From Gemmatimonadota bacterium (GTDB lineage Bacteria > Latescibacterota > UBA2968 > UBA8231), in assembly GCA_018672475.1 (NCBI GenBank), contig JABHFS010000038.1:62001-126000 (forward strand): a stretch of DNA of 64,000 nucleotides. The letters run 5' to 3'. Position 1 is the first letter of the stretch, and every line of letters begins with the position of its first letter. A program made the position numbers and the translations under genes. The notes under the pieces are model-generated. The model was not told the DNA's origin and ran no database searches. It worked only from the letters and a program-made list of their open reading frames with translations. Below, piece by piece: positions 34,039 through 42,041 of the stretch.

Positions 34039-35973
34039 ATGCACCCGCACATCCTGGTTACACAAAACGAAACCCCCGGCTTGCGCTCTCTGGCCCACCT
34101 GCGCCAAAGCATCAGCCACGGCCATGCCCAGGCCCTGTGGCAACGCCTGCACCAGCGCGCCGAAGCCCACTTGCACACGCCCCCTCTACTACCTACTACT
34201 CCACTGCCCGACCGCGATCCAGATTTAACCCGCCACGCCAACCCCGACTACGTTATCGTGCAGGCCGCTGGCGAGCGCGTTATGGAATCGGCGCTGGCCG
34301 CACTGATCACCGAGGATCGTCGTTATGCAGAAGCGGCGCTGGAGCAAATGCAGGTGCTCTTCGACGAAAAGCAGTGGCCCGAATGGCGCGACCAGGCGCA
34401 CCACATGGTCACCGCCGACCTGCGCACCGGCCAACTCAGCCAAGCCCTGGCCCTGGCCTACGACTGGCTGCACCCCTTATTGAGCACGGCCGAACGCTCT
34501 ATTCTAGTCGCTGGCATCGACCGCTGCGGCATCCAGCGCTATTTGAAATCCGTGGCAGAAGACGCCTGGTGGTTGCATAAGAAGAACAACTGGCAGACTT
34601 GCGTGGTAGGCGGTCTGGGCGTGGCCGGCATGGCCTTAGGCAGCGACCACCCGCGCGCGCAGGAATTGGTCGATCTGTCGCTCGACCGCATGCGCGCCTA
34701 CCTGTCTATTTACGGCCCCAAAGGCGAATTCAACGAGAACGTCTCCTACGCTGGGTCCACGCGCCTGCCGCTGATCTACTTTGCGGCCCACCGCTATTGG
34801 GTCTCGGGTGGCGAAAACCTGCTGGCGCAACCGCCCTTCCCGCAAACCGGCCGCTGGTACATGCACTTTACCGCGCCGCCGGGCCGCATGGCCGAATTCG
34901 GCGATTCTCACCTAGAGGCTGCGCCCATCGCCAGCCACTATGCGGCCCTGGCTGCAGCCACCGGCGACGGTCTCTTTCAGTGGTATTACCTGACCTACCC
35001 CAGCCGCGACGACGCCATAAGCCTGCCGCTGGAACTGCTGTGGTACGACGACCGTGTAGACCCCGTCTTCCCGGAGGAACACCTGCCCAGAGGCGCGGCC
35101 TTCCCAGCCCACAGCGGCTGCATCAGTAGCCGGGCCAACTGGGACGCCAAGGTCACCCCGTCGCTGGTTTTTTCTAAGGCCGGCCACGGCGCCGAAGGTC
35201 ACGGCAACCACGACGCCGGCCAGGTCTGCATTGACGGCTACGGCCAACGCCTGATCGTAGACCTGGGCTCACCGCCGATGTACCCGGCCGACTTCTTCGG
35301 CGCCAACCGCTACCAGTACTACAACACCAGCGTGCTGGGACACAACCTATTGAGTTTTGACGGCGAGGAGATGTTAGGCTCGGTAGAAGACCGGGCGGAA
35401 ATCACTGAAGCGCGTTTCAATGATTTTCGCGGTGGCTGTTGGGCTTTGGATTTGACCGGCTGCTACGCCGGCGTAAAAAAAGTAACGCGCCGCGTGATCC
35501 ATCTGCTGCCCGATGTGATCGGGGTACTCGACGAGGCGGAGTTGCATGAAGAAAGAGAAATCGCCCTGCGTTGGCACACCGCCGACCGCAGCGCACCCGA
35601 TGCTGAAGGCGCCTTTGTCGTAGACAACAACGGCGTGCAATTAGTTGCGCGCATCCTATGCCTGAGCGACGGCGACCCCGTTTACCAACGCGCCGAACAC
35701 GCCTATGCAGCCCCTTTTAACCAGGGTCGCCTAGGCGACGAAATGAGCCAACGCAACGAAAGCTATGTGACAGTCAGCCTCCGCGCCCGGACCTGCCGCT
35801 GGTTAACCCTCTTTGCGGTCTACCCACCCGGCGCCACAACGGGCCGTTGGACGGAAGAAAACGGCGGCTGGGCCATCGACTTGGACAAGCGCCGCCTGCG
35901 GGGCGGTGTATTCGACGGACGCTTTGCGGTAATCGCCTCGCCGCTGCACGCTTGGGTGATGGACTTGTCTTAG
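34039..35973 (+). CDS. heparinase II/III-family protein (polysaccharide lyase-like)
   Basis: 644 residues. About 60-300 is an alpha/alpha toroid with WWLHKKNNWQTCVVGGLGVAG, GEFNENVSYAGSTRLPL and AAHRYWVSGGENLL; from about 370 is the beta-sheet heparinase II/III domain with FSKAGHGAEGHGNHDAGQV, GQRLIVDLGSPPMYPADFFG and TSVLGHNLLSF. The Asn, Tyr and His residues of the lyase site are plausible in these motifs. Such lyases cleave uronic-acid-containing glycans (heparin, alginate and others). No signal peptide is seen, hence probably intracellular action on oligosaccharides. ATG at 34039 has AAGGAAA upstream. Confidence 0.85.
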   Translation: MHPHILVTQNETPGLRSLAHLRQSISHGHAQALWQRLHQRAEAHLHTPPLLPTTPLPDRDPDLTRHANPDYVIVQAAGERVMESALAALITEDRRYAEAALEQMQVLFDEKQWPEWRDQAHHMVTADLRTGQLSQALALAYDWLHPLLSTAERSILVAGIDRCGIQRYLKSVAEDAWWLHKKNNWQTCVVGGLGVAGMALGSDHPRAQELVDLSLDRMRAYLSIYGPKGEFNENVSYAGSTRLPLIYFAAHRYWVSGGENLLAQPPFPQTGRWYMHFTAPPGRMAEFGDSHLEAAPIASHYAALAAATGDGLFQWYYLTYPSRDDAISLPLELLWYDDRVDPVFPEEHLPRGAAFPAHSGCISSRANWDAKVTPSLVFSKAGHGAEGHGNHDAGQVCIDGYGQRLIVDLGSPPMYPADFFGANRYQYYNTSVLGHNLLSFDGEEMLGSVEDRAEITEARFNDFRGGCWALDLTGCYAGVKKVTRRVIHLLPDVIGVLDEAELHEEREIALRWHTADRSAPDAEGAFVVDNNGVQLVARILCLSDGDPVYQRAEHAYAAPFNQGRLGDEMSQRNESYVTVSLRARTCRWLTLFAVYPPGATTGRWTEENGGWAIDLDKRRLRGGVFDGRFAVIASPLHAWVMDLS

Positions 35974-36124
35974 GGCGCTCGGGAGGCAACGCTTAACAAC
36001 AGATCGGGGTGCCCGCCGCCCGCCCATAGCACACTGTCGGCACCTGCGTACTCTTCGCCCCGGGCAAAATGGTCTTCACCAGAATCTCTATCGAAGAGGT
36101 ACCTCCGGCCCCTTAGAGGCGAAA

Positions 36125-36276
36125 ACAAGCCGGTTCGTGCATCGGGCCAGCCGAGCCTAAAAGAGCCGCCGCATAAAGACGTGCACGCGGCAGCAAAGAG
36201 GGCGATAAGACACCCATACGGCTTGACCCGGCCCCCTAAAAAACTCTTTATATTTCCAATACACACGGCTCGACGC
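36125..36276 (+). repeat. dispersed upstream repeat ahead of PhyH gene 10
   Basis: This stretch resembles 37143-37285: both have ACAAGCC followed by TTCGTGCATCGGGCC, then GAGCCTAAAAGAG, a variable segment, and a promoter-like module. It lies immediately before the PhyH gene at 36341, and the other copy immediately before the PhyH gene at 37357, so the two upstream regions are duplicates. Confidence 0.65.
36223..36260 (+). promoter_or_regulatory. repeated promoter-like module, copy B (diverged)
   Basis: TTGACC at 36223-36228, 20 bases including CCTAAAAAAC, TATATT at 36249-36254, then TCCAATACAC. The -10 box ends exactly 86 bases before the ATG at 36341, the same distance as copy C to its gene. 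It probably drives the PhyH gene at 36341. Confidence 0.6.
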
Positions 36277-36340
36277 GGATGGTCAAGTGCCACGCGCTCA
36301 ATCACGGTCGTGGAATTGCACACAACGAAAGAATATTGCG

Positions 36341-37075
36341 ATGGCAAGTCACCACAACGACAGATTGACCGACGACGAACGGCACCGTCTCGACAACGAT
36401 GGCTTCGTGATTCTGCACGATGTGCTTAGTAGCAAGCAGGTTGGCGCGATCGTCGAACGCATCCAACAACTGGCCGAAACCGCCGAGCGCGACTATTCGC
36501 GCGAAGCCGTCATCGAGCCGGAGATGATCAAAGTTCTTGACCTGATCAACGGCGGTGAGGTTTTCGACGTCGGATACACGCACCCGCGCGTACTAGCGGC
36601 GGTTAACCACGTGCTCGGCGGTGACATGAAATTTCACTCGATGGGCTCGCGTTCTGCCACGCCAGGGTACGGCCATCAGGCGTTGCACCTGGACTTCGGT
36701 CGCGATCTGGGCAGGCCTCACCCCGCGGGGTGCAACACGCTGTGGACGCTGGTCGATTTCGGCTGTCACAACGGCGGTACCCGCCTCGTACCCGGATCGC
36801 ACACATCGGGCCAGAACCCGCGCGAGGTACTCGATGACCCCAAGGCTGATGTTCCCGGCGAAATCCGCCTCGAAGCTCCAGCGGGCTCTGTCGTTGTTTT
36901 CGGCGGCCATACCTGGCACGGTGGCGCGCAAAACCTCAGCGACGACGTACGCTGGACGCTACTGACGGCCTTCTGCAAACGTGATCACCTACAGGACCCG
37001 CCCGTTGCGGAGATGATCGATGATAATGTACGTGCGCGCCTCAGCGAAGAATCGCACAGGTTGCTATACCTGTAG
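36341..37075 (+). CDS. PhyH-family Fe(II)/2-oxoglutarate dioxygenase (10 of 11)
   Basis: 244 residues. The triad is H116-x-D118 (QALHLDFGRD) and H193 (HTWHGGAQN), with R204 (DDVRWTLLTAF). TGGHTWHGG-type text appears as VFGGHTWHGGAQN. The initial MASHHNDRLTDDERHRLDNDGF is the standard opening helix. ATG at 36341 was chosen over the longer frame (36287) because the promoter copy lies at 36223-36254 and the family core starts here. The duplicated upstream region links it to the next PhyH gene. Confidence 0.88.
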   Translation: MASHHNDRLTDDERHRLDNDGFVILHDVLSSKQVGAIVERIQQLAETAERDYSREAVIEPEMIKVLDLINGGEVFDVGYTHPRVLAAVNHVLGGDMKFHSMGSRSATPGYGHQALHLDFGRDLGRPHPAGCNTLWTLVDFGCHNGGTRLVPGSHTSGQNPREVLDDPKADVPGEIRLEAPAGSVVVFGGHTWHGGAQNLSDDVRWTLLTAFCKRDHLQDPPVAEMIDDNVRARLSEESHRLLYL

Positions 37076-37076
37076 C

Positions 37077-37165
37077 GGCCTATCGCCCCTACCACAAGCC
37101 CGTTTGTGTATCGGGCCGGCGGCCTATCTGTCCCTACCACAAGCCCCTTCGTGCATCGGGCCGGC
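37077..37165 (+). repeat. tandem 44/45-base direct repeat
   Basis: Unit 1 (37077-37120) and unit 2 (37121-37165) both run from GGCCTATC through CCCTACCACAAGCCC to ATCGGGCCGGC with a few differences. A partial third copy is at 36125-36152. It begins two bases after the stop of PhyH gene 10, within the spacer before PhyH gene 11. Confidence 0.75.
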
Positions 37166-37231
37166 TGAGCCTAAAAGAGGCGCCCGCGCAAAGACAGGCA
37201 TCCCAGCAGGCCAGAGGGTGAAAAGACCCGC

Positions 37232-37275
37232 AAACCGCTTGACTGAACTTTCTAAAAAGCCCTTTATAATTCCTA
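37232..37275 (+). promoter_or_regulatory. repeated promoter-like module, copy C
   Basis: TTGACT at 37239-37244, 20 bases, TATAAT at 37265-37270, then TTCC and ATATACAC. About 41 bases are identical to copy A, 4.4 kb upstream. The -10 ends 86 bases before GTG 37357, matching copy B exactly, which supports both start choices. Confidence 0.65.
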
Positions 37276-37356
37276 TATACACAGCGAAATTGTTGCGGAA
37301 AAAAACCTGCGCCCGTATGCGAACATGTGGGCTATCACGCTGGAGGATTACTGGTT

Positions 37357-38145
37357 GTGGGACAAGCAATGACGGAGCGTGAAATTGAAGCCGTGCTCCG
37401 GGAGGTCACAGACGAGGAAGTGGCCTTCTACCAGGAATACGGGTGGGTCATGATGAAGCAGCTCGTGGCCCCGGAGTTTGCGGAGGAGCTCTTGCGCGTC
37501 GGTCAGGCGTGGCGCGAACGCCATGGCGACGAGGGCCCGGCCTGCCTAGCTCGGGAAGAAGACGCCGAGCCATACCGGTCGTTTATGTTCAGTCAGCGCA
37601 TGGCACAGAATGCGATGCGCATGGTAGACAGGAAGCGGCTCAAGGGCGTTGACGTGCCACTGCGCTACCGCAATGACCTCCTGCTGCTGAAGAGTCCCGG
37701 AGCAGCCGGATCCACCTATCACCAGGATTCGTCAGAGCACGGCTCCGACCGAGTCGGCGAGCTCCAGTTTTGGCTGGCGCTCGCGCAAGTGACCGCACAG
37801 ATGGGGGGCATGCGGTTCGTCAGCCGCTCACATCGCGAAGGGCCACTTGGCGCGGTATTCAACGATGACCGGGGCGACTTACTCGAGCAATTCCCCAATC
37901 TGACGTCTTTGTTGGAACTCTCGCCGCCTTTCCACTACCAGCCGGGCGACTGCACCGTGCATCACGGCTACATGGTCCATGGTGGTCCACCGAATAGCAC
38001 CGACAAGTCGCGCTGGTCTTATCTCTTCTCCTACTGTCCCGCCGATACACGTTATTGGAACGGTGACGCGGGCAACAGGGGCAGCGAGCGAAAGCGCATG
38101 GGTGACCAAGAAAATCCCATCGTGCTGGAACCGGCCAAGACCTGA
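37357..38145 (+). CDS. PhyH-family Fe(II)/2-oxoglutarate dioxygenase (11 of 11), close paralogue of 22196-23002
   Basis: 262 residues, GTG start at 37357 with GGAGG ten bases upstream; ATG at 37369 is the alternative. The triad is H122-x-D124 (STYHQDSSEHG) and H208 (MVHGGPPN), with R219 (KSRWSYL). Compared with its paralogue it is near-identical at the N-terminus and around the metal site. It differs at about 51-70, in LLLLKSPGAAGS versus VILKSPGAASG, and in YMVHGGPPN versus FTIHGGPAN beside the distal His. The changes next to the active site suggest a shifted substrate; this is inference. Confidence 0.9.
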   Translation: MGQAMTEREIEAVLREVTDEEVAFYQEYGWVMMKQLVAPEFAEELLRVGQAWRERHGDEGPACLAREEDAEPYRSFMFSQRMAQNAMRMVDRKRLKGVDVPLRYRNDLLLLKSPGAAGSTYHQDSSEHGSDRVGELQFWLALAQVTAQMGGMRFVSRSHREGPLGAVFNDDRGDLLEQFPNLTSLLELSPPFHYQPGDCTVHHGYMVHGGPPNSTDKSRWSYLFSYCPADTRYWNGDAGNRGSERKRMGDQENPIVLEPAKT

Positions 38146-38613
38146 TTATCGCTCGATCGTTAATCGGCTAAACAAGGTGCGGAATGCACATGAAGCGTAT
38201 TGATTTCAGCGGCACTTGCGTTCGAGATATAAGTGAGGAGAGGACCCCGCTCATTCGTATATACGCCGAGCGCTTGCGCCGCAGGAACCTGGAGGACCGT
38301 CTTTGCTCAAGTCGTATGCCTTGAGCAAATATTGAAAAATCCGGGCAAGGACAACCAGCAACGCTTTACGACGAGGGGCTGAATGCCGAGTAATCTGCTC
38401 TACCTCTCTGCTCTGATCAGCACAACCGGACCATGGCCGGATATTACGGCCATCCCCAAGACAGACAAGTGGCCAAGGGAGACTGGGGGGGTTAGGTTCC
38501 ACGTCTGATCGCGCGTGGGCCGCCGAGAAAAACACTCCGCTGGTTGTAGCGCGAGCTAATACGAGATTGATAGCCGGTCTATCTGGTAGCACGATCAAAT
38601 AAAGGAGGACGAT
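38146..38613 (+). other. 468-base intergenic region with no supported gene
   Basis: No reading frame with family features is seen. A 42-codon frame opens at about 38383 (MPSNLLYLSALIST) without a ribosome site and is not accepted. The end of the region holds AAAGGAGG (38601-38608), which fixes the TTG start of the next gene. Confidence 0.5.
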
Positions 38614-39408
38614 TTGTCTGAGCATGCCATGGGCAGTACCACACGACCCTATAACCAACTGGCCTTCGCCGAGGCCTGCGAGCGCATAGCTACCGCCGGT
38701 TATTCGGATGTCGCGGTCTTCGCGCACAATAGGGAGATGCCCGTCGATTCGAGCAGCTCGAGCGATCAGGTTGCTGCGGCCCGCAGAGCGGCAGCGGATG
38801 CCGGCCTGATCCCCTCTATGCTCCTGGGACGGACACACCTCGAACGGGGACTCGATGCCGCGACAGACGACTACAAGCAGTTGATCGACAACGCGGCGGC
38901 GCTCGGGTGCCAGTGGATTCTCGAGCTGGGAACGGGCAAGCAAGAGCAATACGAAGACTACCCGAAGTTGATGCGCGCCGTCGCCGATCACGCGCAATCC
39001 GTGGGGATCGGAATCTCGCTCAAGCCGCACGGCGGAATCAGCCTGACCGCGCAGGAGCTGGTCGACCTGCACGACCGCGTCGAGCACCCCGCATTCCGCA
39101 TCTCATATGACCCGGGTAATATCATCTACTACACCAAAGGCGAGGTCCGTCCCGAGGAGGAAGTCGAGCAGATCGCGTCGCGCACCTCTACGCTGATCAT
39201 CAAGGATTGCTCGCTCGACGGGGACCAGCCGGACGTGATGGTGACGGCGGGTGACGGGCTTGTCGATTTTCCCTTTGTGATCGACAAAATGCGCGAGGGC
39301 GGGTTTAGGGGACCGATGTATGTGGAATGCGTCGGTTCGACTGAGCCGGACGATGTCGTCGCGGATCTCAAACGCACACACGCCTATATCACGGGTCTGA
39401 TCCGGTAG
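38614..39408 (+). CDS. sugar-phosphate isomerase/epimerase-type TIM barrel
   Basis: 264 residues, AP-endonuclease-2/xylose-isomerase-like barrel (PF01261). The TTG start at 38614 follows AAAGGAGG by five bases; ATG 38629 is weaker. Family features are ACERIATAGYSDVAVFA, WILELGTGK, IGISLKPHGG (metal-side Lys/His), RISYDPGNIIYY (Asp/Asn of the metal site), TLIIKDCSLDG and MYVECVG (final Glu). Such proteins isomerise or epimerise keto-sugars and inositols, or act as dehydratases; the substrate is unknown. It is followed 49 bases later by a GH-A-like hydrolase. Confidence 0.85.
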   Translation: MSEHAMGSTTRPYNQLAFAEACERIATAGYSDVAVFAHNREMPVDSSSSSDQVAAARRAAADAGLIPSMLLGRTHLERGLDAATDDYKQLIDNAAALGCQWILELGTGKQEQYEDYPKLMRAVADHAQSVGIGISLKPHGGISLTAQELVDLHDRVEHPAFRISYDPGNIIYYTKGEVRPEEEVEQIASRTSTLIIKDCSLDGDQPDVMVTAGDGLVDFPFVIDKMREGGFRGPMYVECVGSTEPDDVVADLKRTHAYITGLIR

Positions 39409-39457
39409 GTGTCCTGAGCGAAAAAGAACCTGACACTCACTTATTTGATAGGACCCC

Positions 39458-40717
39458 ATGGGCAAGACGAGCATCTCAATCGAAAACGAATCTTTCGAGA
39501 TCAACGGCGCGCTGATCTATTCGGAGATCAGTTCGAGCAAACCCGAAGCGCACGGCCTGTTGATGAACGCGCGTTTCATCCAGGGCATCTTCGATGACAA
39601 GGCCGATCCCGACCGTTTTGCCCGGTGGGGAAACGCCGACTGGAACCCGAGTGCGCATACCCAGGCTCTGGTTGACGCGCTGCCCGAATGGTACGGTTAT
39701 GGGCTGCGCGCCTTCACCACCGGATTCCAGGGTGGCGGCCCTTGCTTCACGGCTCCGAATCACAGTATCGACAACAACCCCTTTGGCGAGGACGGGACCC
39801 AGCTTGACCCCGCTTACGCCGAACGTATGGACACGCTTATTAGAGGCGCCGACGAACTGGGCATGGCTGTTATCGTCAGCTATTTCTATGGCGCCCAAGC
39901 CAGGCGGCTCAAGGACGGGCGCGCGGTGCGTAACGCCGTGCTTGGAGCCTCCGACTTTTTGAAACAAGGCGGCTATACGAATGTGCTGATAGAAATCGCC
40001 AATGAAATGAACATCGGTGATTTCTCGCACCATCCGATCATTCAGGAGCCGGAAGGCATGGCTGCTCTTATTGACCTCGCGCGGGAGGGCTCCGGCGGCA
40101 TGGCGGTCGGCTGCAGCGGCGGCGGCGGCTATCGCAACCGGGAAGTCGCCGAGGCCAGCGATTATATACTGATTCACGGCAATGGTCAGACGCGGCAGAA
40201 ATACTATACCATGGTCCAGGAGGTTAAGAGTTGGGGCCAGAACAAACCGATCGTCTGCAACGAGGACTCGCAGGCGCTGGGCAATCTGGGCGTTGCCTAC
40301 AAAACCGGGACGTCGTGGGGCTATTACAACAACATGACGAAGCAGGAGCCGCCGGCCGACTGGGCTGTGATGCAGGGTGAGGATACGTTCTTCGCGCACC
40401 GGATGGCGCAGGGGATCGGCATCGAAGTGCCCGCGCTTGCGCAGCAAGACCAGTACTATCTGCAGGGATTGGAGCCGAACTGGGCCTATGAGGGGCAGCG
40501 CTGGATCCGCCTGGCTAGCCTGTATCCCGAGACGATCAGTTATGTCGACTTCTACCGCGACGGGGAGCTGTATTACACGTCGTATGACGAGTCCTTCCCC
40601 GTACACTTCCAGAGCAACTGGCGCTACGGGGGGGTCGACATCGGCAACGATGATCAGAAATGGAAAGCGGTGGTTCACCTGGCAAACGGCGAGGTACTGG
40701 AACGCGCAGCCGGATAG
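39458..40717 (+). CDS. clan GH-A-like glycoside hydrolase (GH5-like)
   Basis: 419 residues, no signal peptide. A TIM barrel is suggested by GLLMNARFIQGIFDD, GYGLRAFTTGFQGGGPC, LGMAVIVSYFYGAQ, NVLIEIANEMNIGDF (acid/base Glu of the NE motif), YILIHGNGQ and KPIVCNEDSQ (nucleophile Glu). The two Glu-ended strands are spaced as in clan GH-A. The C-terminus from about 350 (SYVDFYRDGELYYTSYDES) may be a small sandwich. Specificity is unknown. It is probably in one transcript with the upstream isomerase, consistent with uptake and processing of a carbohydrate. Confidence 0.78.
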   Translation: MGKTSISIENESFEINGALIYSEISSSKPEAHGLLMNARFIQGIFDDKADPDRFARWGNADWNPSAHTQALVDALPEWYGYGLRAFTTGFQGGGPCFTAPNHSIDNNPFGEDGTQLDPAYAERMDTLIRGADELGMAVIVSYFYGAQARRLKDGRAVRNAVLGASDFLKQGGYTNVLIEIANEMNIGDFSHHPIIQEPEGMAALIDLAREGSGGMAVGCSGGGGYRNREVAEASDYILIHGNGQTRQKYYTMVQEVKSWGQNKPIVCNEDSQALGNLGVAYKTGTSWGYYNNMTKQEPPADWAVMQGEDTFFAHRMAQGIGIEVPALAQQDQYYLQGLEPNWAYEGQRWIRLASLYPETISYVDFYRDGELYYTSYDESFPVHFQSNWRYGGVDIGNDDQKWKAVVHLANGEVLERAAG

Positions 40718-40906
40718 TTCATCAATCGCTACAACCTCAATCCACATTATAGGCACAACATCTGCAAAGAGAGGCCACGATCCTGGGCGAAAGCTATTTG
40801 GACCAGGGCCTAACGGCGTTGGGCCGGTCGGCGAGCCGGCCGATGGCTTGCGCGATCGCTTTGTGCGGAGATTGGCTACCTCACCTGAGGCGGCGGTTGC
40901 CGATGT

Positions 40907-41698
40907 ATGGACGAGGAATACGGCACGGTGGTCTCCGTTGTCGTCGTCGGCGCGACCCGCAGCATCGACACCAACTCCCTGCCCGACCACGCGACTGGCG
41001 CGTTCCCCAACGATGGCAACCCCAACACCATTAGCGCGCAGACGCTTAGTTATGAATTCCCCACCGAGCCGACTTTTACCGGTGACGCCACCTTCGCACG
41101 GGCGCCGGGGATCGCGGTTAATGGCGTGCCGTTTGAGCCGGGCACGGGCGAATCGGTATCCTGTGAGAGCGGCGAGAACTTCCGCATCGAAGCCCTGCAG
41201 GAGTTCTTTAACTTGGGCCTCGACTTCAACAACGCGCACGTACAGCCGACCGGCAAATACCACTACCACGGCGTGTCGCAGATGCTCGTCGACGCCTACG
41301 CGGCCGACGAAGACCTGGTGCACGTGGGTTTTGCCGCCGATGGCTTTCTGATGTATTACTCGAAATCCGGTGACTACCGACCCAGCTATGTGTTGTCGGC
41401 GACTGCGCGCAGCGGCAGTAACTGCACGCCCTCAGGCCCCGACAACACCAGCTTTGATCTGGCGGGCACCTCGCCCGATGGGACCTATACTTCGGATTGG
41501 CAATACAGCGAAGGGATTGGCGATCTCGACGAGTGTAATGGCACCACCATCGACGGGCAGTATGTCTATGTCGTCACCGGAGGCTATCCCTATATCTCAC
41601 GCTGTCTCAACGGCGAGTTTACCGATCTCGGCCCTGATGGTGGTGGACCGCCCCCCGGTGGTGGACCGCCCCCCGGTGGTGGACCGCCCCCCGGCTAA
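40907..41698 (+). CDS. YHYH-domain protein, N-terminus missing, Gly/Pro repeat tail
   Basis: 263 residues. PF14240-type features are GAFPNDGNPN, FNNAHVQPTGKYHYHGVSQ (the YHYH signature), VHVGFAADGFLMYY and LDECNGTTIDGQYVYVVT. The protein starts at once with MDEEYGTVVSVVV and lacks the signal peptide such secreted proteins normally carry; an in-frame TGA at 40886 blocks extension. So either the gene is truncated or the start lies behind a frameshift. The C-terminal tail is GGGPPP repeated three times, encoded by an 18-base unit. YHYH proteins are common in marine bacteria and their function is unknown. Confidence 0.75.
   Translation: MDEEYGTVVSVVVVGATRSIDTNSLPDHATGAFPNDGNPNTISAQTLSYEFPTEPTFTGDATFARAPGIAVNGVPFEPGTGESVSCESGENFRIEALQEFFNLGLDFNNAHVQPTGKYHYHGVSQMLVDAYAADEDLVHVGFAADGFLMYYSKSGDYRPSYVLSATARSGSNCTPSGPDNTSFDLAGTSPDGTYTSDWQYSEGIGDLDECNGTTIDGQYVYVVTGGYPYISRCLNGEFTDLGPDGGGPPPGGGPPPGGGPPPG
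41641..41695 (+). repeat. 18-base tandem repeat encoding GGGPPP
   Basis: Three copies of a GGTGGTGGACCGCCCCCC unit close the YHYH gene. It encodes a flexible Gly/Pro tail. Copy number of such repeats often varies between strains. Confidence 0.8.
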
Positions 41699-42041
41699 AG
41701 CTAAGAGATGCAGGGAAGGGCTCGTCCTGTGGTGGGACGGGCCCTTGCTATGTTCATTGGGCATGCAGCCCTCCTAACTCTTCGGACCCGGTCGGGCCGA
41801 CTGCTTGGAGATCTGCCGCTGGTTGAGCCCTTCGAAGCAATGGAGCAGCACGATCCTCGCCCTGGCGCACGCGTCTTGGGCCCAGCCGGCCGATCCGGGT
41901 TTCGCCCAGGATCCCGACCGGGGCAATGCCCAACGCCTGTCTGGCCGTTGGATCAACCATTTCCTCTTTGCCCGGGGCGACGAGACGCCGCGGCGGTTCT
42001 GGCAGGTCGTGGATTTCTCGCGCGACGGGCAGATCAACCAC
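41699..42041 (+). other. 343-base intergenic region with a terminator and a possible gene scrap
   Basis: It begins with the terminator at 41716-41746. One frame across 41840-42077 reads ILALAHASWAQPADPGF and later [16 protein letters not shown], resembling a signal-peptide end and a calcium-loop-like segment, but it has no start context and runs into the chemoreceptor gene on the other strand. I treat it as at most a remnant. Confidence 0.35.
41716..41746 (+). terminator. terminator of the YHYH gene
   Basis: A 12-bp stem, AAGGGCTCGTCC paired with GGACGGGCCCTT (one G-T pair), with a 7-base loop, 18 bases after the YHYH stop codon. The following T-run is short. Confidence 0.65.

Noticed and set aside
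38251-39087. A 278-codon minus-strand frame opposite the sugar isomerase
   Set aside because: It covers the start and core of a gene with a strong ribosome site and PF01261 motifs.
39476-41323. A 615-codon minus-strand frame opposite the GH-A-like and YHYH genes
   Set aside because: It is antisense to two genes with clear domain motifs and has only shadow-like composition.
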